This document shows, in pieces, positions 43,120 through 51,416 of a DNA stretch of 64,000 nucleotides. Every line of letters starts with the position of its first letter. The stretch's first letter is position 1. The stretch spans positions 682,001 through 746,000 of the forward strand of contig NZ_WJYO01000001.1 in NCBI RefSeq assembly GCF_010994095.1. The letters run 5' to 3'. This stretch comes from Mumia xiangluensis. GTDB taxonomy: Bacteria; Actinomycetota; Actinomycetes; Propionibacteriales; Nocardioidaceae. The notes beneath the pieces were generated by a model. That model was not told the DNA's origin and made no database searches. It saw only the letters and a list, made by a program, of their open reading frames with translations. The position numbers and the translations under genes are program-made.

Positions 43120-43890
43120 ATGACGAGCCAGGCCGACATCACCGCTGAGATCACCGCGATCGAGGCCGACTACCAGCGATCCGGGGTCGAGGAGACGCAG
43201 CCGCGCCGCGACTACCCGCCGTACCGCAGCAGCATCCTGCGCCACCCCACCAAGGACCTGCACCACGCCGACCCGGAGACGATCGAGCTGTGGGCACCGT
43301 GCTTCGGGCACCGCGACGTCGACCCGCTCGAGGCCGACCTGACGATCCAGCACAGCGGGGAGCCGATCGGTGAGCGGATGGTCGTCACCGGCCGCGTCGT
43401 CGACGGCGAGGGGCGCCCCGTACGCCACCAGCTGGTCGAGATCTGGCAGGCGAACGCCGGGGGTCGCTACATCCACAAGCGCGACCAGCACCCCGCGCCA
43501 CTCGACCCGAACTTCACCGGCATCGGCCGCTGCCTGACCGACGCCGACGGGGGCTACCGGTTCCAGACGATCAAGCCGGGCCCGTACCCGTGGAAGAACC
43601 ACCACAACGCGTGGCGCCCGGCGCACATCCACTTCTCGCTGTTCGGGACCGAGTTCACGCAGCGGATGGTCACGCAGATGTACTTCCCGGGCGACCCGCT
43701 GTTCGCGCTCGACCCGATCTATCAGACGGTCACCGACGCGAAGGCGCGCGAGCGTCTCGTCGCGACGTACGACCACGACGTGACCAGCCACGAGTGGGCG
43801 ACCGGGTACCGCTGGGACATCGTGCTCACCGGGAGCCACCGCACGTACATGGAGCCCCAGCCCGCCTCGACCGACAGGGACGACGCATGA
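43120..43890 (+). CDS. pcaH: Protocatechuate 3,4-dioxygenase beta subunit
   Basis: 256 residues. The intradiol dioxygenase core VDGEGRPVRHQLVEIWQANA, GGRYIHKRDQHPAPLDPNFT and AWRPAHIHFSLFGTEFTQRM carries the non-heme Fe(III) ligands (Tyr, Tyr, His, His) expected in the beta chain. The protein cleaves protocatechuate to 3-carboxy-cis,cis-muconate with the alpha chain. The N-terminal part (PPYRSSILRHPTKDLHH) is typical. First gene of the pca operon, overlapping pcaG by 4 nt. Confidence 0.96.
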   Translation: MTSQADITAEITAIEADYQRSGVEETQPRRDYPPYRSSILRHPTKDLHHADPETIELWAPCFGHRDVDPLEADLTIQHSGEPIGERMVVTGRVVDGEGRPVRHQLVEIWQANAGGRYIHKRDQHPAPLDPNFTGIGRCLTDADGGYRFQTIKPGPYPWKNHHNAWRPAHIHFSLFGTEFTQRMVTQMYFPGDPLFALDPIYQTVTDAKARERLVATYDHDVTSHEWATGYRWDIVLTGSHRTYMEPQPASTDRDDA

Positions 43891-44441
43891 CGCTGACACC
43901 GACGCCCGGCCAGACCGTCGGGCCGTTCTTCCACTACGCCCTCCCGTACGACGGCGACCGCGATCTTGTCCCGCCGAGCACGCCGGGGGCGATAGCGCTG
44001 CACGGCACCGTGTACGACGGTGCCGGCGCGCCGATCCCCGACGCCCTGATCGAGATCTGGCAGGCGGCGCCGGACGGTACGGTGCTGCAGCAGCCCGGGT
44101 CGCTGCGCCGTGACGGGTGGACGTTCACCGGCTTCGGACGGGCGAGCACGCGTCGCGACGGGACGTACGCCTTCTCCACTCTCGTGCCCGGTCCGACGGA
44201 GGACGGAGCGGCGGCGTTCTTCGCCGTGACGGTCTTCGCCCGCGGGCTGACCAACCGCCTGTTCACCCGCGCGTACGTCCCGGGTGACGAGGCCGCGCTG
44301 GCGGCGGACCGCCTGCTCGCCTCGGTCGAGGAGGACCGGCGCTCGACGCTGCTGGCGGTCGCGGACGCGTACGGTCTGCGCTTCGACATCCGGCTCCAGG
44401 GCGAGGACGAGACCGTCTTCCTCCGGTTTCCGGGACACTGA
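43887..44441 (+). CDS. pcaG: Protocatechuate 3,4-dioxygenase alpha subunit
   Basis: 184 residues. TPGQTVGPFFHYALPYDGDR and ALHGTVYDGAGAPIPDALIE are family motifs; it lacks the full iron-ligand set of the beta chain, as expected. It forms the mixed oligomer with PcaH. ATG 43887 overlaps the pcaH stop (ATGA), and pcaB follows after 5 nt. Confidence 0.95.
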   Translation: MTLTPTPGQTVGPFFHYALPYDGDRDLVPPSTPGAIALHGTVYDGAGAPIPDALIEIWQAAPDGTVLQQPGSLRRDGWTFTGFGRASTRRDGTYAFSTLVPGPTEDGAAAFFAVTVFARGLTNRLFTRAYVPGDEAALAADRLLASVEEDRRSTLLAVADAYGLRFDIRLQGEDETVFLRFPGH

Positions 44442-44446
44442 GCCGT

Positions 44447-45709
44447 ATGACCGATCTGCTGTGGCCGGGTGACGAGCGGGCAGGGGACCTGCTGACGGAC
44501 GCAGCGGTCCTCGCGGCGATGGTGCGGGTCGAGCAGGCGTGGCTCGACGCGCTCGTCGATGCCGGGCTCGCGCCCAAGGCCCTGCACCTGGTCGGGCTGG
44601 TCGGGCCCGACGACGTCGCATCGCTCGCCGCCGGCGCCGAGGGCGGAGGCAATCCCGTGATCGGCCTGGTGTCGCTGCTGCGGGAGCGAGCGGTGCCGCC
44701 CGGTGGTGCGGAGTCCGACGGCACCTGGATCCACCGTGGGCTCACCAGTCAGGACGTCGTCGACACCGCGCTCATGCTCGCCGTGCGTGACGCTCTCGAT
44801 CGGGTCGCGGGTGAGCTGCGGGACCAGATCACGTCGCTGGTCGGGCTGGTCGAGGCACACCGCCGTACGACGATGGTCGGGCGGACCCTGACGCAGCACG
44901 CGGTGCCGACGACCTTCGGCCTGGTTGCGGCAGGGTGGCTCGAAGGCCTGCTCGACGTCGCCGAGGACCTCGACCGCGTCCGCGCGACGCTGCCCGTGCA
45001 GGTCGGCGGTGCCGTCGGCACGCTGGCGGCCGGCGTCGAGCTGGCCCGCCTCACCGGATCGGCCGACCCGGAGGCGGTCGCGGTGCAGCTCGCGCGGGCG
45101 ACCGCCGGTGCGCTCCGGCTGGCGGCGGTCCGGCCCTGGCACGTACGCCGTCGGCCGGTGACCCGGATCGGTGACGCGCTGGTCGCGGCGACGGACGCGT
45201 GGGGGCAGGTCGCGACCGACGTCGTCACGCTCGCCCGTCCCGAGATCGCCGAGCTGGCGGAGCCCGTGAAGGCGGGGCGCGGAGGCTCGTCGACGATGCC
45301 CCAGAAGCAGAACCCTGTGCTGTCGGTGCTGCTGCGACGGGCAGCGCTCGCAGCGCCCCCGCTCGCGTCGACCCTGCACACCGCCGCAGCGCTCGCGGTG
45401 GACCAGCGGCCGGACGGTGCGTGGCACGCCGAGTGGGACACGCTGCGCACGCTCGCGCGCCGTACGGTCGTCGCCGCGGACCAGGCCAGCGAGCTCCTCG
45501 CCGGTCTGCGCGTCGACGGCGACCGGATGCGCGCCAACCTCGACGCCGCGGGCGACGGCGTCCTTGCGGAGCGGGACGGCATCCGCCGGCTGGCGACTGA
45601 CGGCGGAACGTCCGAAGGGTCGAAACCCCATTCGTACCTGGGCGCCACCGACCTGCTCGTGGACGCCACGCTCGCCCGCGCCCGTACCAGCCTGGAGGAG
45701 TCGCCATGA
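44447..45709 (+). CDS. pcaB: 3-carboxy-cis,cis-muconate cycloisomerase
   Basis: 420 residues, fumarase/argininosuccinase superfamily. The signature GGSSTMPQKQNPVLSVLL is intact, and GTWIHRGLTSQDVVDTALML and TLTQHAVPTTFGLVAAGWLE give the other active-site regions. It lactonises carboxymuconate to 4-carboxymuconolactone. It overlaps the PcaL gene by 4 nt. The C-terminal region is a little shorter than in some Pseudomonas forms. Confidence 0.94.
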   Translation: MTDLLWPGDERAGDLLTDAAVLAAMVRVEQAWLDALVDAGLAPKALHLVGLVGPDDVASLAAGAEGGGNPVIGLVSLLRERAVPPGGAESDGTWIHRGLTSQDVVDTALMLAVRDALDRVAGELRDQITSLVGLVEAHRRTTMVGRTLTQHAVPTTFGLVAAGWLEGLLDVAEDLDRVRATLPVQVGGAVGTLAAGVELARLTGSADPEAVAVQLARATAGALRLAAVRPWHVRRRPVTRIGDALVAATDAWGQVATDVVTLARPEIAELAEPVKAGRGGSSTMPQKQNPVLSVLLRRAALAAPPLASTLHTAAALAVDQRPDGAWHAEWDTLRTLARRTVVAADQASELLAGLRVDGDRMRANLDAAGDGVLAERDGIRRLATDGGTSEGSKPHSYLGATDLLVDATLARARTSLEESP

Positions 45710-46938
45710 CCGTCCCCCGCATCACCGGCGTCGAGCTGGCCGGGCACGCCGGGCTCCCGCTGCTCGTCGTCGGCCCGTCGCTCGGGACCTCGGCGGTCGC
45801 GCTGTGGTCGGCGGCGGCCAAGGAGCTCGGCGCCGACTTCCATGTGATCGGGTGGGACCTGCCGGGGCACGTCGACGGGCCGGTCCGCGGCGGGTTCACG
45901 ATCGCCGAGCTGGCCGAGGGCGTTCTCGCGTTCGCGAGCGGCGCGGCCGAGGCACGCGAGGACGAGGCGCTGCGGTTCGCGTACGCGGGAGACTCCGTCG
46001 GTGGTGCGGTCGGCCTGCAGCTGATGCTCGACGCGCCGGACGCCGTGACCGCGGCGGTCCTGCTGTGCACGGGAGCGCAGATCGGCGACACCGAGATGTG
46101 GCGAGAGCGGGCGGCGACCGTACGCGCGTCGGGGACGCCCGTGATGGTGACCGGCTCGGCCCAGCGGTGGTTCGCGCCCGGCTTCCTCGAGCGCGAGCCG
46201 TCCATCGGCGCCGCGCTGCTGCACGTCCTGCAGGGTGCGGACGCGGAGGGGTACGCGCAGGTGTGCGACGCGCTGGCCGTGTTCGACGTGCGGGACCGGC
46301 TCGGCGAGATCGCGGTGCCGGTGCTCGCGGTCGCCGGGGCGCACGACGTCGCGACGCCGGTGGCGAAGCTCGAGGAGATCGCGAACGGCGTTCGGAACGG
46401 CGACCTGCTCGTCCTCCCCGACGTCGCGCACCTCGCCCCCGCGGAGGCCCCAGCCGACGTCTCGTCCGCGATTCGGGCAGTTTGGGGCCGTTCTCGGGGG
46501 GAAGAACCGCACCCAACTGCCCAAATCGGGGACGGGGACGGGGCGGTCGGGGCGGACGGGGACGGGGCGTACACGCGGGGCATGGAGGTACGGCGTGCGG
46601 TGCTGGGAGACGCGCACGTGGATCGTGCCACCGCGAGCGCGGACCCGCTGACGCGTCCGTTCCAGGAGCTCATCACCCGCTACGCGTGGGGCGATGTGTG
46701 GGGGCGCGACGGGCTCGACCGCCGGAGCCGCTCGATGATCACGCTCGCGTTGCTCGCCGCGCTCGGGCACGAGAAGGAGCTCGCGATGCACGTGCGGGCG
46801 GCGCTGCGCAACGGCCTGACGCGGGAGGAGATCGCGGAGGTTCTGCTGCACACGGGGGTGTACGCGGGGGTGCCGGTGACCAACGCCGCCCTCGGGGTCA
46901 TGCAAGGCGTATTCGCCGAGCTCGACCAGGACTCCTGA
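45706..46938 (+). CDS. pcaL: PcaL: 3-oxoadipate enol-lactonase fused to 4-carboxymuconolactone decarboxylase
   Basis: 410 residues, a PcaD-PcaC fusion known as PcaL in actinobacteria. Residues 1-250 are the alpha/beta-hydrolase enol-lactonase (RFAYAGDSVGGAVGLQLMLD, nucleophile Ser in GDSVGG). Residues about 285-405 are the decarboxylase (SRSMITLALLAALGHEKELA, MHVRAALRNGLTREEIAEVL). The linker, residues about 252-277, is encoded by the 76-bp hairpin element (46461-46536). It turns carboxymuconolactone into 3-oxoadipate in two steps. Confidence 0.94.
   Translation: MTVPRITGVELAGHAGLPLLVVGPSLGTSAVALWSAAAKELGADFHVIGWDLPGHVDGPVRGGFTIAELAEGVLAFASGAAEAREDEALRFAYAGDSVGGAVGLQLMLDAPDAVTAAVLLCTGAQIGDTEMWRERAATVRASGTPVMVTGSAQRWFAPGFLEREPSIGAALLHVLQGADAEGYAQVCDALAVFDVRDRLGEIAVPVLAVAGAHDVATPVAKLEEIANGVRNGDLLVLPDVAHLAPAEAPADVSSAIRAVWGRSRGEEPHPTAQIGDGDGAVGADGDGAYTRGMEVRRAVLGDAHVDRATASADPLTRPFQELITRYAWGDVWGRDGLDRRSRSMITLALLAALGHEKELAMHVRAALRNGLTREEIAEVLLHTGVYAGVPVTNAALGVMQGVFAELDQDS
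46461..46536. repeat. 76-bp hairpin element, copy B, inside the pcaL linker
   Basis: Same ends (CTCGTCCGCGATT and CAAATCGGGGACGGG) and same length as copy A at 24484-24559. The stem (46469-46495 with 46502-46528) has 22 pairs and five mismatches. The inner stem differs from copy A but still pairs. It is read through in frame as linker sequence. Confidence 0.8.
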
Positions 46939-46976
46939 CGCCGCTGTCGTGGTACGTTGTTCACGCAACGCACCGA

Positions 46977-46999
46977 CGTTCGCCTAGCGAACGCTTCAG
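46977..46999. promoter_or_regulatory. PcaR-type operator before pcaF
   Basis: CGTTCGC-CTA-GCGAACG (46977-46993) has perfect 7-bp half-sites and is followed by CTTCAG. The same half-sites and the same CTTCAG flank occur on the minus strand before the aldehyde dehydrogenase gene (56323-56345). It resembles the Pseudomonas PcaR site (GTTCGATAATCGCAC). Confidence 0.8.
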
Positions 47000-47014
47000 A
47001 CCTCGAGGAGCGCG

Positions 47015-48214
47015 ATGCCTGCGTACGTGTTCGATGCCGTCCGGACGCCGTTCGGACGCTACGGTGGTGCGCTGTCCGGTGTGCGGCCCGACGACCTGGC
47101 CGCCACCGTCGTCGCCGCGACGCTCGCACGCTGCCCCGGGCTCGACCCCGAGGCCATCGACGACGTCGTGTGGGGCAACGCCAACGGTGCCGGCGAGGAG
47201 AACCGCAACGTCGCCCGCATGGCGGCGCTGCTCGGGGGCCTCCCCGTCAGCGTCCCCGGCACCACCGTGAACCGCCTCTGCGGGTCCAGCCTCGACGCCG
47301 CGATCGCCGGGTCGCGCGCGATCGAGTCCGGCGACGCCGAGATCGTCCTCACCGGCGGCGTCGAGTCGATGAGCCGCGCGCCGTGGGTCATGCCGAAGCC
47401 CGCGCGCGGCTTCCCCGCCGGCAACGTCGAGGCCGTCTCGACCACCCTCGGCTGGCGGCTGGTCAACCCGCGCATGCCCAAGGAGTGGACGATCTCCCTG
47501 GGCGAGTCCAACGAGCAGCTGCAGGAGCGCTTCGGCATCTCGCGCGAGCGCCAGGACGCGTTCGCAGCGACCTCGCACCAGCGCGCGTACGCCGCCTGGG
47601 AGGCCGGCCGGTACGACGACCTGGTCGTCGGCGTCGACGGTGTCGACCTCGCTCGGGACGAGGGCATCCGCCCCGACTCGACTACAGAGACCCTCGCGCG
47701 TCTCAAGCCCTCGTTCCGCCCCGACGGCACGATCACCGCGGGCAACGCGTCGCCGCTCAACGACGGTGCCTCCGCCGTCCTCCTCGGGTCCGAGCGCGCC
47801 GCCACCCTGATCGGCCGCGACCCCGTCGCGCGCATCGCCGGCCGCGGGGTCATGGCCCTCGAGCCGCAAGCCTTCGGGTACGCCCCCGTCGAGGCGGCCA
47901 ACCGCGCTCTCGCGCGTGCCGGGATCGGCTGGGACCAGGTCGGCGCCGTCGAGCTCAACGAGGCGTTCGCCGTCCAGAGCCTCGCCTGCGTGGACGCGTG
48001 GCCGATCGACGCCGACATCGTCAACCAGTGGGGCGGCGCGATCGCGATCGGTCACCCGCTCGGCGCCTCGGGCGGTCGCATCCTCGGCACGCTCGCCGCC
48101 GTCCTCCGGACCACCAACCAGCGCTGGGGCGTCGCCGCCATCTGCATCGGCGTCGGCCAGGGCCTTGCGGTGGTCCTCGAGAACACCGGCGCCTCCGAGA
48201 ACGAGGCGCGCTGA
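47015..48214 (+). CDS. pcaF: 3-oxoadipyl-CoA thiolase
   Basis: 399 residues. The thiolase active-site cysteine is in TTVNRLCGSSLDAAIAGSRA, with GHPLGASGGRI carrying the catalytic His and a C-terminal ICIGVGQGLAVVLE in place of the usual CGG(G/A)G region. It also keeps the PcaF-like VWGNANGAGEENRNVARMAA. It cleaves 3-oxoadipyl-CoA to succinyl-CoA and acetyl-CoA. It has its own promoter region with the PcaR-type operator, and overlaps pcaI by one base. Confidence 0.94.
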   Translation: MPAYVFDAVRTPFGRYGGALSGVRPDDLAATVVAATLARCPGLDPEAIDDVVWGNANGAGEENRNVARMAALLGGLPVSVPGTTVNRLCGSSLDAAIAGSRAIESGDAEIVLTGGVESMSRAPWVMPKPARGFPAGNVEAVSTTLGWRLVNPRMPKEWTISLGESNEQLQERFGISRERQDAFAATSHQRAYAAWEAGRYDDLVVGVDGVDLARDEGIRPDSTTETLARLKPSFRPDGTITAGNASPLNDGASAVLLGSERAATLIGRDPVARIAGRGVMALEPQAFGYAPVEAANRALARAGIGWDQVGAVELNEAFAVQSLACVDAWPIDADIVNQWGGAIAIGHPLGASGGRILGTLAAVLRTTNQRWGVAAICIGVGQGLAVVLENTGASENEAR

Positions 48215-48906
48215 TGCGCGTGCTGGACGCCGATGCCGCGGTCGCCGACGTGGCGGACGGCGCGACGGTCCTCATCGGCGGGTTCGGCACGGCCGGGATG
48301 CCGTTCACGCTGATCGACGCGCTCGTCCGGCACGGCGCCCGCGACCTCACGGTGGTCAGCAACAACGCCGGCAACGGCAGCACCGGACTTGCTGCGCTGC
48401 TCGCCGCCGGCCAGGTCCGCAGGATGATCTGCTCGTTCCCCCGGCAGGTCGACTCGTACGTCTTCGACGACCTCTACCGCGCCGGCAAGGTCGAGCTCGA
48501 GGTCGTGCCGCAGGGCAACCTCGCGGAGCGCATGCGAGCCGCTGGCGCGGGGATCGGCGCCTTCTTCACGCCGACCGGGTACGGCACGGTGCTGGCCGAG
48601 GGGAAGGAGACGCGGGAGATCGACGGTCGCGCGTACGTCCTCGAGTACCCGTTGCGCGGAGACGTCGCCCTGATCGCGGCTCGCCGAGCGGACACCGCCG
48701 GCAACCTCGTGTTCCACAAGACCGCCCGCAACTTCGGCCCGGTCATGGCGACCGCGGCCACGACGACGATCGCCGAGGTGGACGACGTGGTCGACGCCGG
48801 AGGGATCGACCCCGAGGCCGTGGTCACTCCCGGCATCTTCGTGGACCGCGTCGTGGCCGTCGGGGCGGAGCAGCGCATCGCCGCGCGAGAAGGAGCGAGC
48901 GCATGA
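48214..48906 (+). CDS. pcaI: 3-oxoacid CoA-transferase subunit A
   Basis: 230 residues. ATVLIGGFGTAGMPFTLIDA is the class I CoA-transferase glycine motif, followed by DLTVVSNNAGNGSTGLAALL and FFTPTGYGTVLAEGKETREI. With PcaJ it moves CoA from succinyl-CoA to 3-oxoadipate. ATG 48214 overlaps the pcaF stop by one base. The ending (EQRIAAREGASA) runs into the pcaJ start with a 4-nt overlap. Confidence 0.94.
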   Translation: MRVLDADAAVADVADGATVLIGGFGTAGMPFTLIDALVRHGARDLTVVSNNAGNGSTGLAALLAAGQVRRMICSFPRQVDSYVFDDLYRAGKVELEVVPQGNLAERMRAAGAGIGAFFTPTGYGTVLAEGKETREIDGRAYVLEYPLRGDVALIAARRADTAGNLVFHKTARNFGPVMATAATTTIAEVDDVVDAGGIDPEAVVTPGIFVDRVVAVGAEQRIAAREGASA

Positions 48907-49589
48907 CGACGGTCGAGTCGCAGCTCCGCACCGTCGAGCACGCCGACCGCGGTCCCCTGTCGCGCGACGAGATGGCGCAGGCGATCGCACGCGACATCGA
49001 GCCGGGGTCGTACGTGAACCTCGGCATCGGTCAGCCGACGCTCGTCGCGGACCATCTCGACGGCGACTCCGGCATCGTCCTCCACACGGAGAACGGCATG
49101 CTCGGCATGGGGCCGGTCGCCCGCGGTGACGCGATCGACCCCGATCTCGTGAACGCGGGCAAGGCGCCGGTCACCGAGCTCCCCGGATCCTCCTACTTCC
49201 ACCACGCCGACTCCTTCGCGATGATGCGCGGCGGCCATCTCGACGTCTGTGTGCTCGGCGCCTTCCAGGTCTCGCAGCGCGGCGACCTCGCCAACTGGCA
49301 CACCGGCGCACCCGACGCGATCCCTGCCGTCGGAGGCGCGATGGACCTCGCCGTCGGGGCAAAGCGGGTCTTCGTGATGATGACGCTGTTCGCGAAGGAC
49401 GGGTCGAGCAAGCTCGTCGAGAGCCTCACCTACCCCGTCACCGGTCTCGCCTGCGTGAGCCGCGTCTACACCGAGCACGCGGTGTTCGACGTCGGCGCGG
49501 ACGGCGTGGTCGTACGCGAGACGCACGGCACCACCGTCGACGCGCTGCGCGAGCGTCTGCCGGTCCAGGTGCGGCGGCTCGAGGACTGA
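48903..49589 (+). CDS. pcaJ: 3-oxoacid CoA-transferase subunit B
   Basis: 228 residues. SYVNLGIGQPTLVADHLDGD and VLHTENGMLGMGPVARGD contain the catalytic glutamate (ENG) that forms the enzyme-CoA thioester, and GGHLDVCVLGAFQVSQRGDL follows. It is the B chain of the CoA-transferase with PcaI. Last gene of the pcaFIJ operon, before a hairpin between converging genes. Confidence 0.94.
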   Translation: MTTVESQLRTVEHADRGPLSRDEMAQAIARDIEPGSYVNLGIGQPTLVADHLDGDSGIVLHTENGMLGMGPVARGDAIDPDLVNAGKAPVTELPGSSYFHHADSFAMMRGGHLDVCVLGAFQVSQRGDLANWHTGAPDAIPAVGGAMDLAVGAKRVFVMMTLFAKDGSSKLVESLTYPVTGLACVSRVYTEHAVFDVGADGVVVRETHGTTVDALRERLPVQVRRLED

Positions 49590-49661
49590 TCGCGCCCACG
49601 GCCTAGGGCCACCGGCTCAGCGGTGTGACTGCGTACGGCCTGGCCCGCGCGTACGCGCGAA

Positions 49662-49706
49662 CGTGCCCGCATCGCCTCCCCGGGGGTGTGGACGCGATGC
49701 GGGCAC
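49662..49706. terminator. Hairpin between pcaJ and the converging operon
   Basis: A 13-bp perfect stem CGTGCCCGCATCG/CGATGCGGGCACG (49662-49674 / 49694-49706) with a 19-nt loop, between the ends of two operons. Confidence 0.75.
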
Positions 49707-49724
49707 GCGGTCGAGGTCGCGCAG

Positions 49725-51416
49725 CTAGGGCGCGAAGCTGGTGTCGGGCGCCACGGAGACCTCGATCAGGAGAGGCCCACCGGGCTCCCGCAAGCGGGAA
49801 GCTGCTTCACCGAGTGCGTCGGACAACGCGGCCTCGTCGTCGACACGCACCACGCGGCAACCGAGCGCCTCGGCGACCCGGCCGACCGACACCTCGGGGA
49901 ACGACGGCCATGGGGGCTTGCCCCCCACGCGCTCGGCGAGCCGGTCCATCACCGCGTAGCCGCCGTTCGCCATCACGACCCACAGCACACCGACGTCGCG
50001 GTGGGCGGCGGTCCACAACGACTGCACCGCGTACATCGCCGACCCGTCGCCCACCACCGCGACGACCGGACGGTCGGGCAGCGCCATCTTGAGGCCGATC
50101 GACGCCGGCATCGCGAACCCGAGCCCGCCCATCGCTGCCGACACGAAGCCGAGCGGCTCGCGCGCGGGCACCATCGCCTGCAGGATCGGCCGTGATGACG
50201 GCGACTCCTCGACGAGGACGGTGTCGCGCGGGAGGACGGTGGAGAGCGCACGGAAGACGGCGGTGGAGGTGAGGGGGTGGGTTTCGACTCGCTGCGCTCG
50301 CTCAACCAGCGGGGAAGCGGCTGCCTCAACCAGCGGGGAAGGGGCTGCCTCGACCAGCGGGGAAGGGGCTGCCTCGACCAGCGGGGAAGCGGTTTCCTCG
50401 ACCTGCGGGGCGGCGGGTGGCTCCTCCGGCGGACGGGGCCCGAGGGACGTGACCAACGCGCGTACGACCTCGGTGGGGTCGGCGACCAGCGCCAGCTCGG
50501 CGGGCGAGCGGTACGCCTCGTCGGGGTCCGCGGTCACCACGGCGACGCGTACGCCGTCGGGCACGAGGGGACCCTCGGCGTACGGGTACTGACGCAGCGC
50601 CGCACACCCCACGACCAGCACCAGGTCGGCGTCGGCCAGCACCTCGCGGACGCGGGGGCGGTCGGCCGGCAGGTGGCCAGCGAACAGGCGGTGGTCCTGC
50701 GGGAATCCGGCACGTGATCCGAACGGCTCCTGCCACACCGGCGCATCGATCCGCTCGGCGAGGGCGACCAGCCGATCCCAGCCGTCGGCGCTGTCGTTGC
50801 CGGACCCCGCGACCACGACCGGGCGCTCCGCGTCGGCCACCATGCGCGCGAGGTCGAGGACGTCGACGGTCCGCGGCATCGGCGTCCGCACCACCCGGGC
50901 GGCGGAGACGTCGGCGGGGTCGTACTCAGCCTCCCAGTCGTCCATCGGCACGATGACCACCACGGGGCCCTGGTCGCGACGGGCTCGGTGCGTCGCGCGC
51001 GCGATCGCCGACGGCACGTCCTGCGCGCGTACGGGCGAGATGACCTCGAGCGGATAGTCGCCCGCGAGGCCCTCCAGTCTTCCGGCGAGGAACGGCTCGA
51101 GGGCCAGGTGGCGGCGGTCCTGCTGCCCGACCACGATCACCATCGGGGCGTGGTTGACGCGGGCGGTCGCGATCGCGCCGACGGCGTTGCCGAGCCCCGC
51201 GGTGGTGTGCAGCAGCACGAAGGCCGGCTCGCGCCGTGCGATCGCCCACCCGGAGGCCACCCCCACGACCGAGCCCTCGTGCAGGGCGAGGACGAAGTCG
51301 AGATCGTCGGGCAGGTCGACGAGGAACGCGACCTCGGTCGATCCGGGGTTGGAGAAGATCGTCGTCATCGCCTGCCGGCGCATGACGTCGTACGTCGCCT
51401 CCCGGACCGTGGTCAC
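49725..51416 (-). CDS. Benzoylformate decarboxylase-like ThDP enzyme with a repeat-built linker
   Basis: 563 residues. The N-domain has TTIFSNPGSTEVAFLVDLPD (the NPGS motif and glutamate of benzoylformate decarboxylase) and VLLHTTAGLGNAVGAIATAR. The C-domain has VVGDGSAMYAVQSLWTAAHR with the GDG...N metal motif. It should decarboxylate phenylglyoxylate-type acids to aldehydes. Residues about 332-373 are a tandem array of (SPLVEAAP)n-like units encoded by 24-bp repeats, in the linker before the C-domain. GTG 51416 overlaps the ATPase stop (GTGA). Encoded with an aldehyde dehydrogenase and an ABC importer, which fits an aromatic 2-oxoacid route. Confidence 0.85.
   Translation of the reverse strand: MTTVREATYDVMRRQAMTTIFSNPGSTEVAFLVDLPDDLDFVLALHEGSVVGVASGWAIARREPAFVLLHTTAGLGNAVGAIATARVNHAPMVIVVGQQDRRHLALEPFLAGRLEGLAGDYPLEVISPVRAQDVPSAIARATHRARRDQGPVVVIVPMDDWEAEYDPADVSAARVVRTPMPRTVDVLDLARMVADAERPVVVAGSGNDSADGWDRLVALAERIDAPVWQEPFGSRAGFPQDHRLFAGHLPADRPRVREVLADADLVLVVGCAALRQYPYAEGPLVPDGVRVAVVTADPDEAYRSPAELALVADPTEVVRALVTSLGPRPPEEPPAAPQVEETASPLVEAAPSPLVEAAPSPLVEAAASPLVERAQRVETHPLTSTAVFRALSTVLPRDTVLVEESPSSRPILQAMVPAREPLGFVSAAMGGLGFAMPASIGLKMALPDRPVVAVVGDGSAMYAVQSLWTAAHRDVGVLWVVMANGGYAVMDRLAERVGGKPPWPSFPEVSVGRVAEALGCRVVRVDDEAALSDALGEAASRLREPGGPLLIEVSVAPDTSFAP
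50301..50420. repeat. 24-bp tandem repeats inside the ThDP enzyme gene
   Basis: Five units of exactly 24 bp begin at 50301, 50325, 50349, 50373 and 50397 (CTCGACCAGCGGGGAAGGGG plus CTGC; the fifth is degenerate). They follow an inverted half (TTTCGACTCGCTGCGCTCG, 50282-50300). Twenty-four bp is eight codons, so unit number can change without frameshift. Confidence 0.92.
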
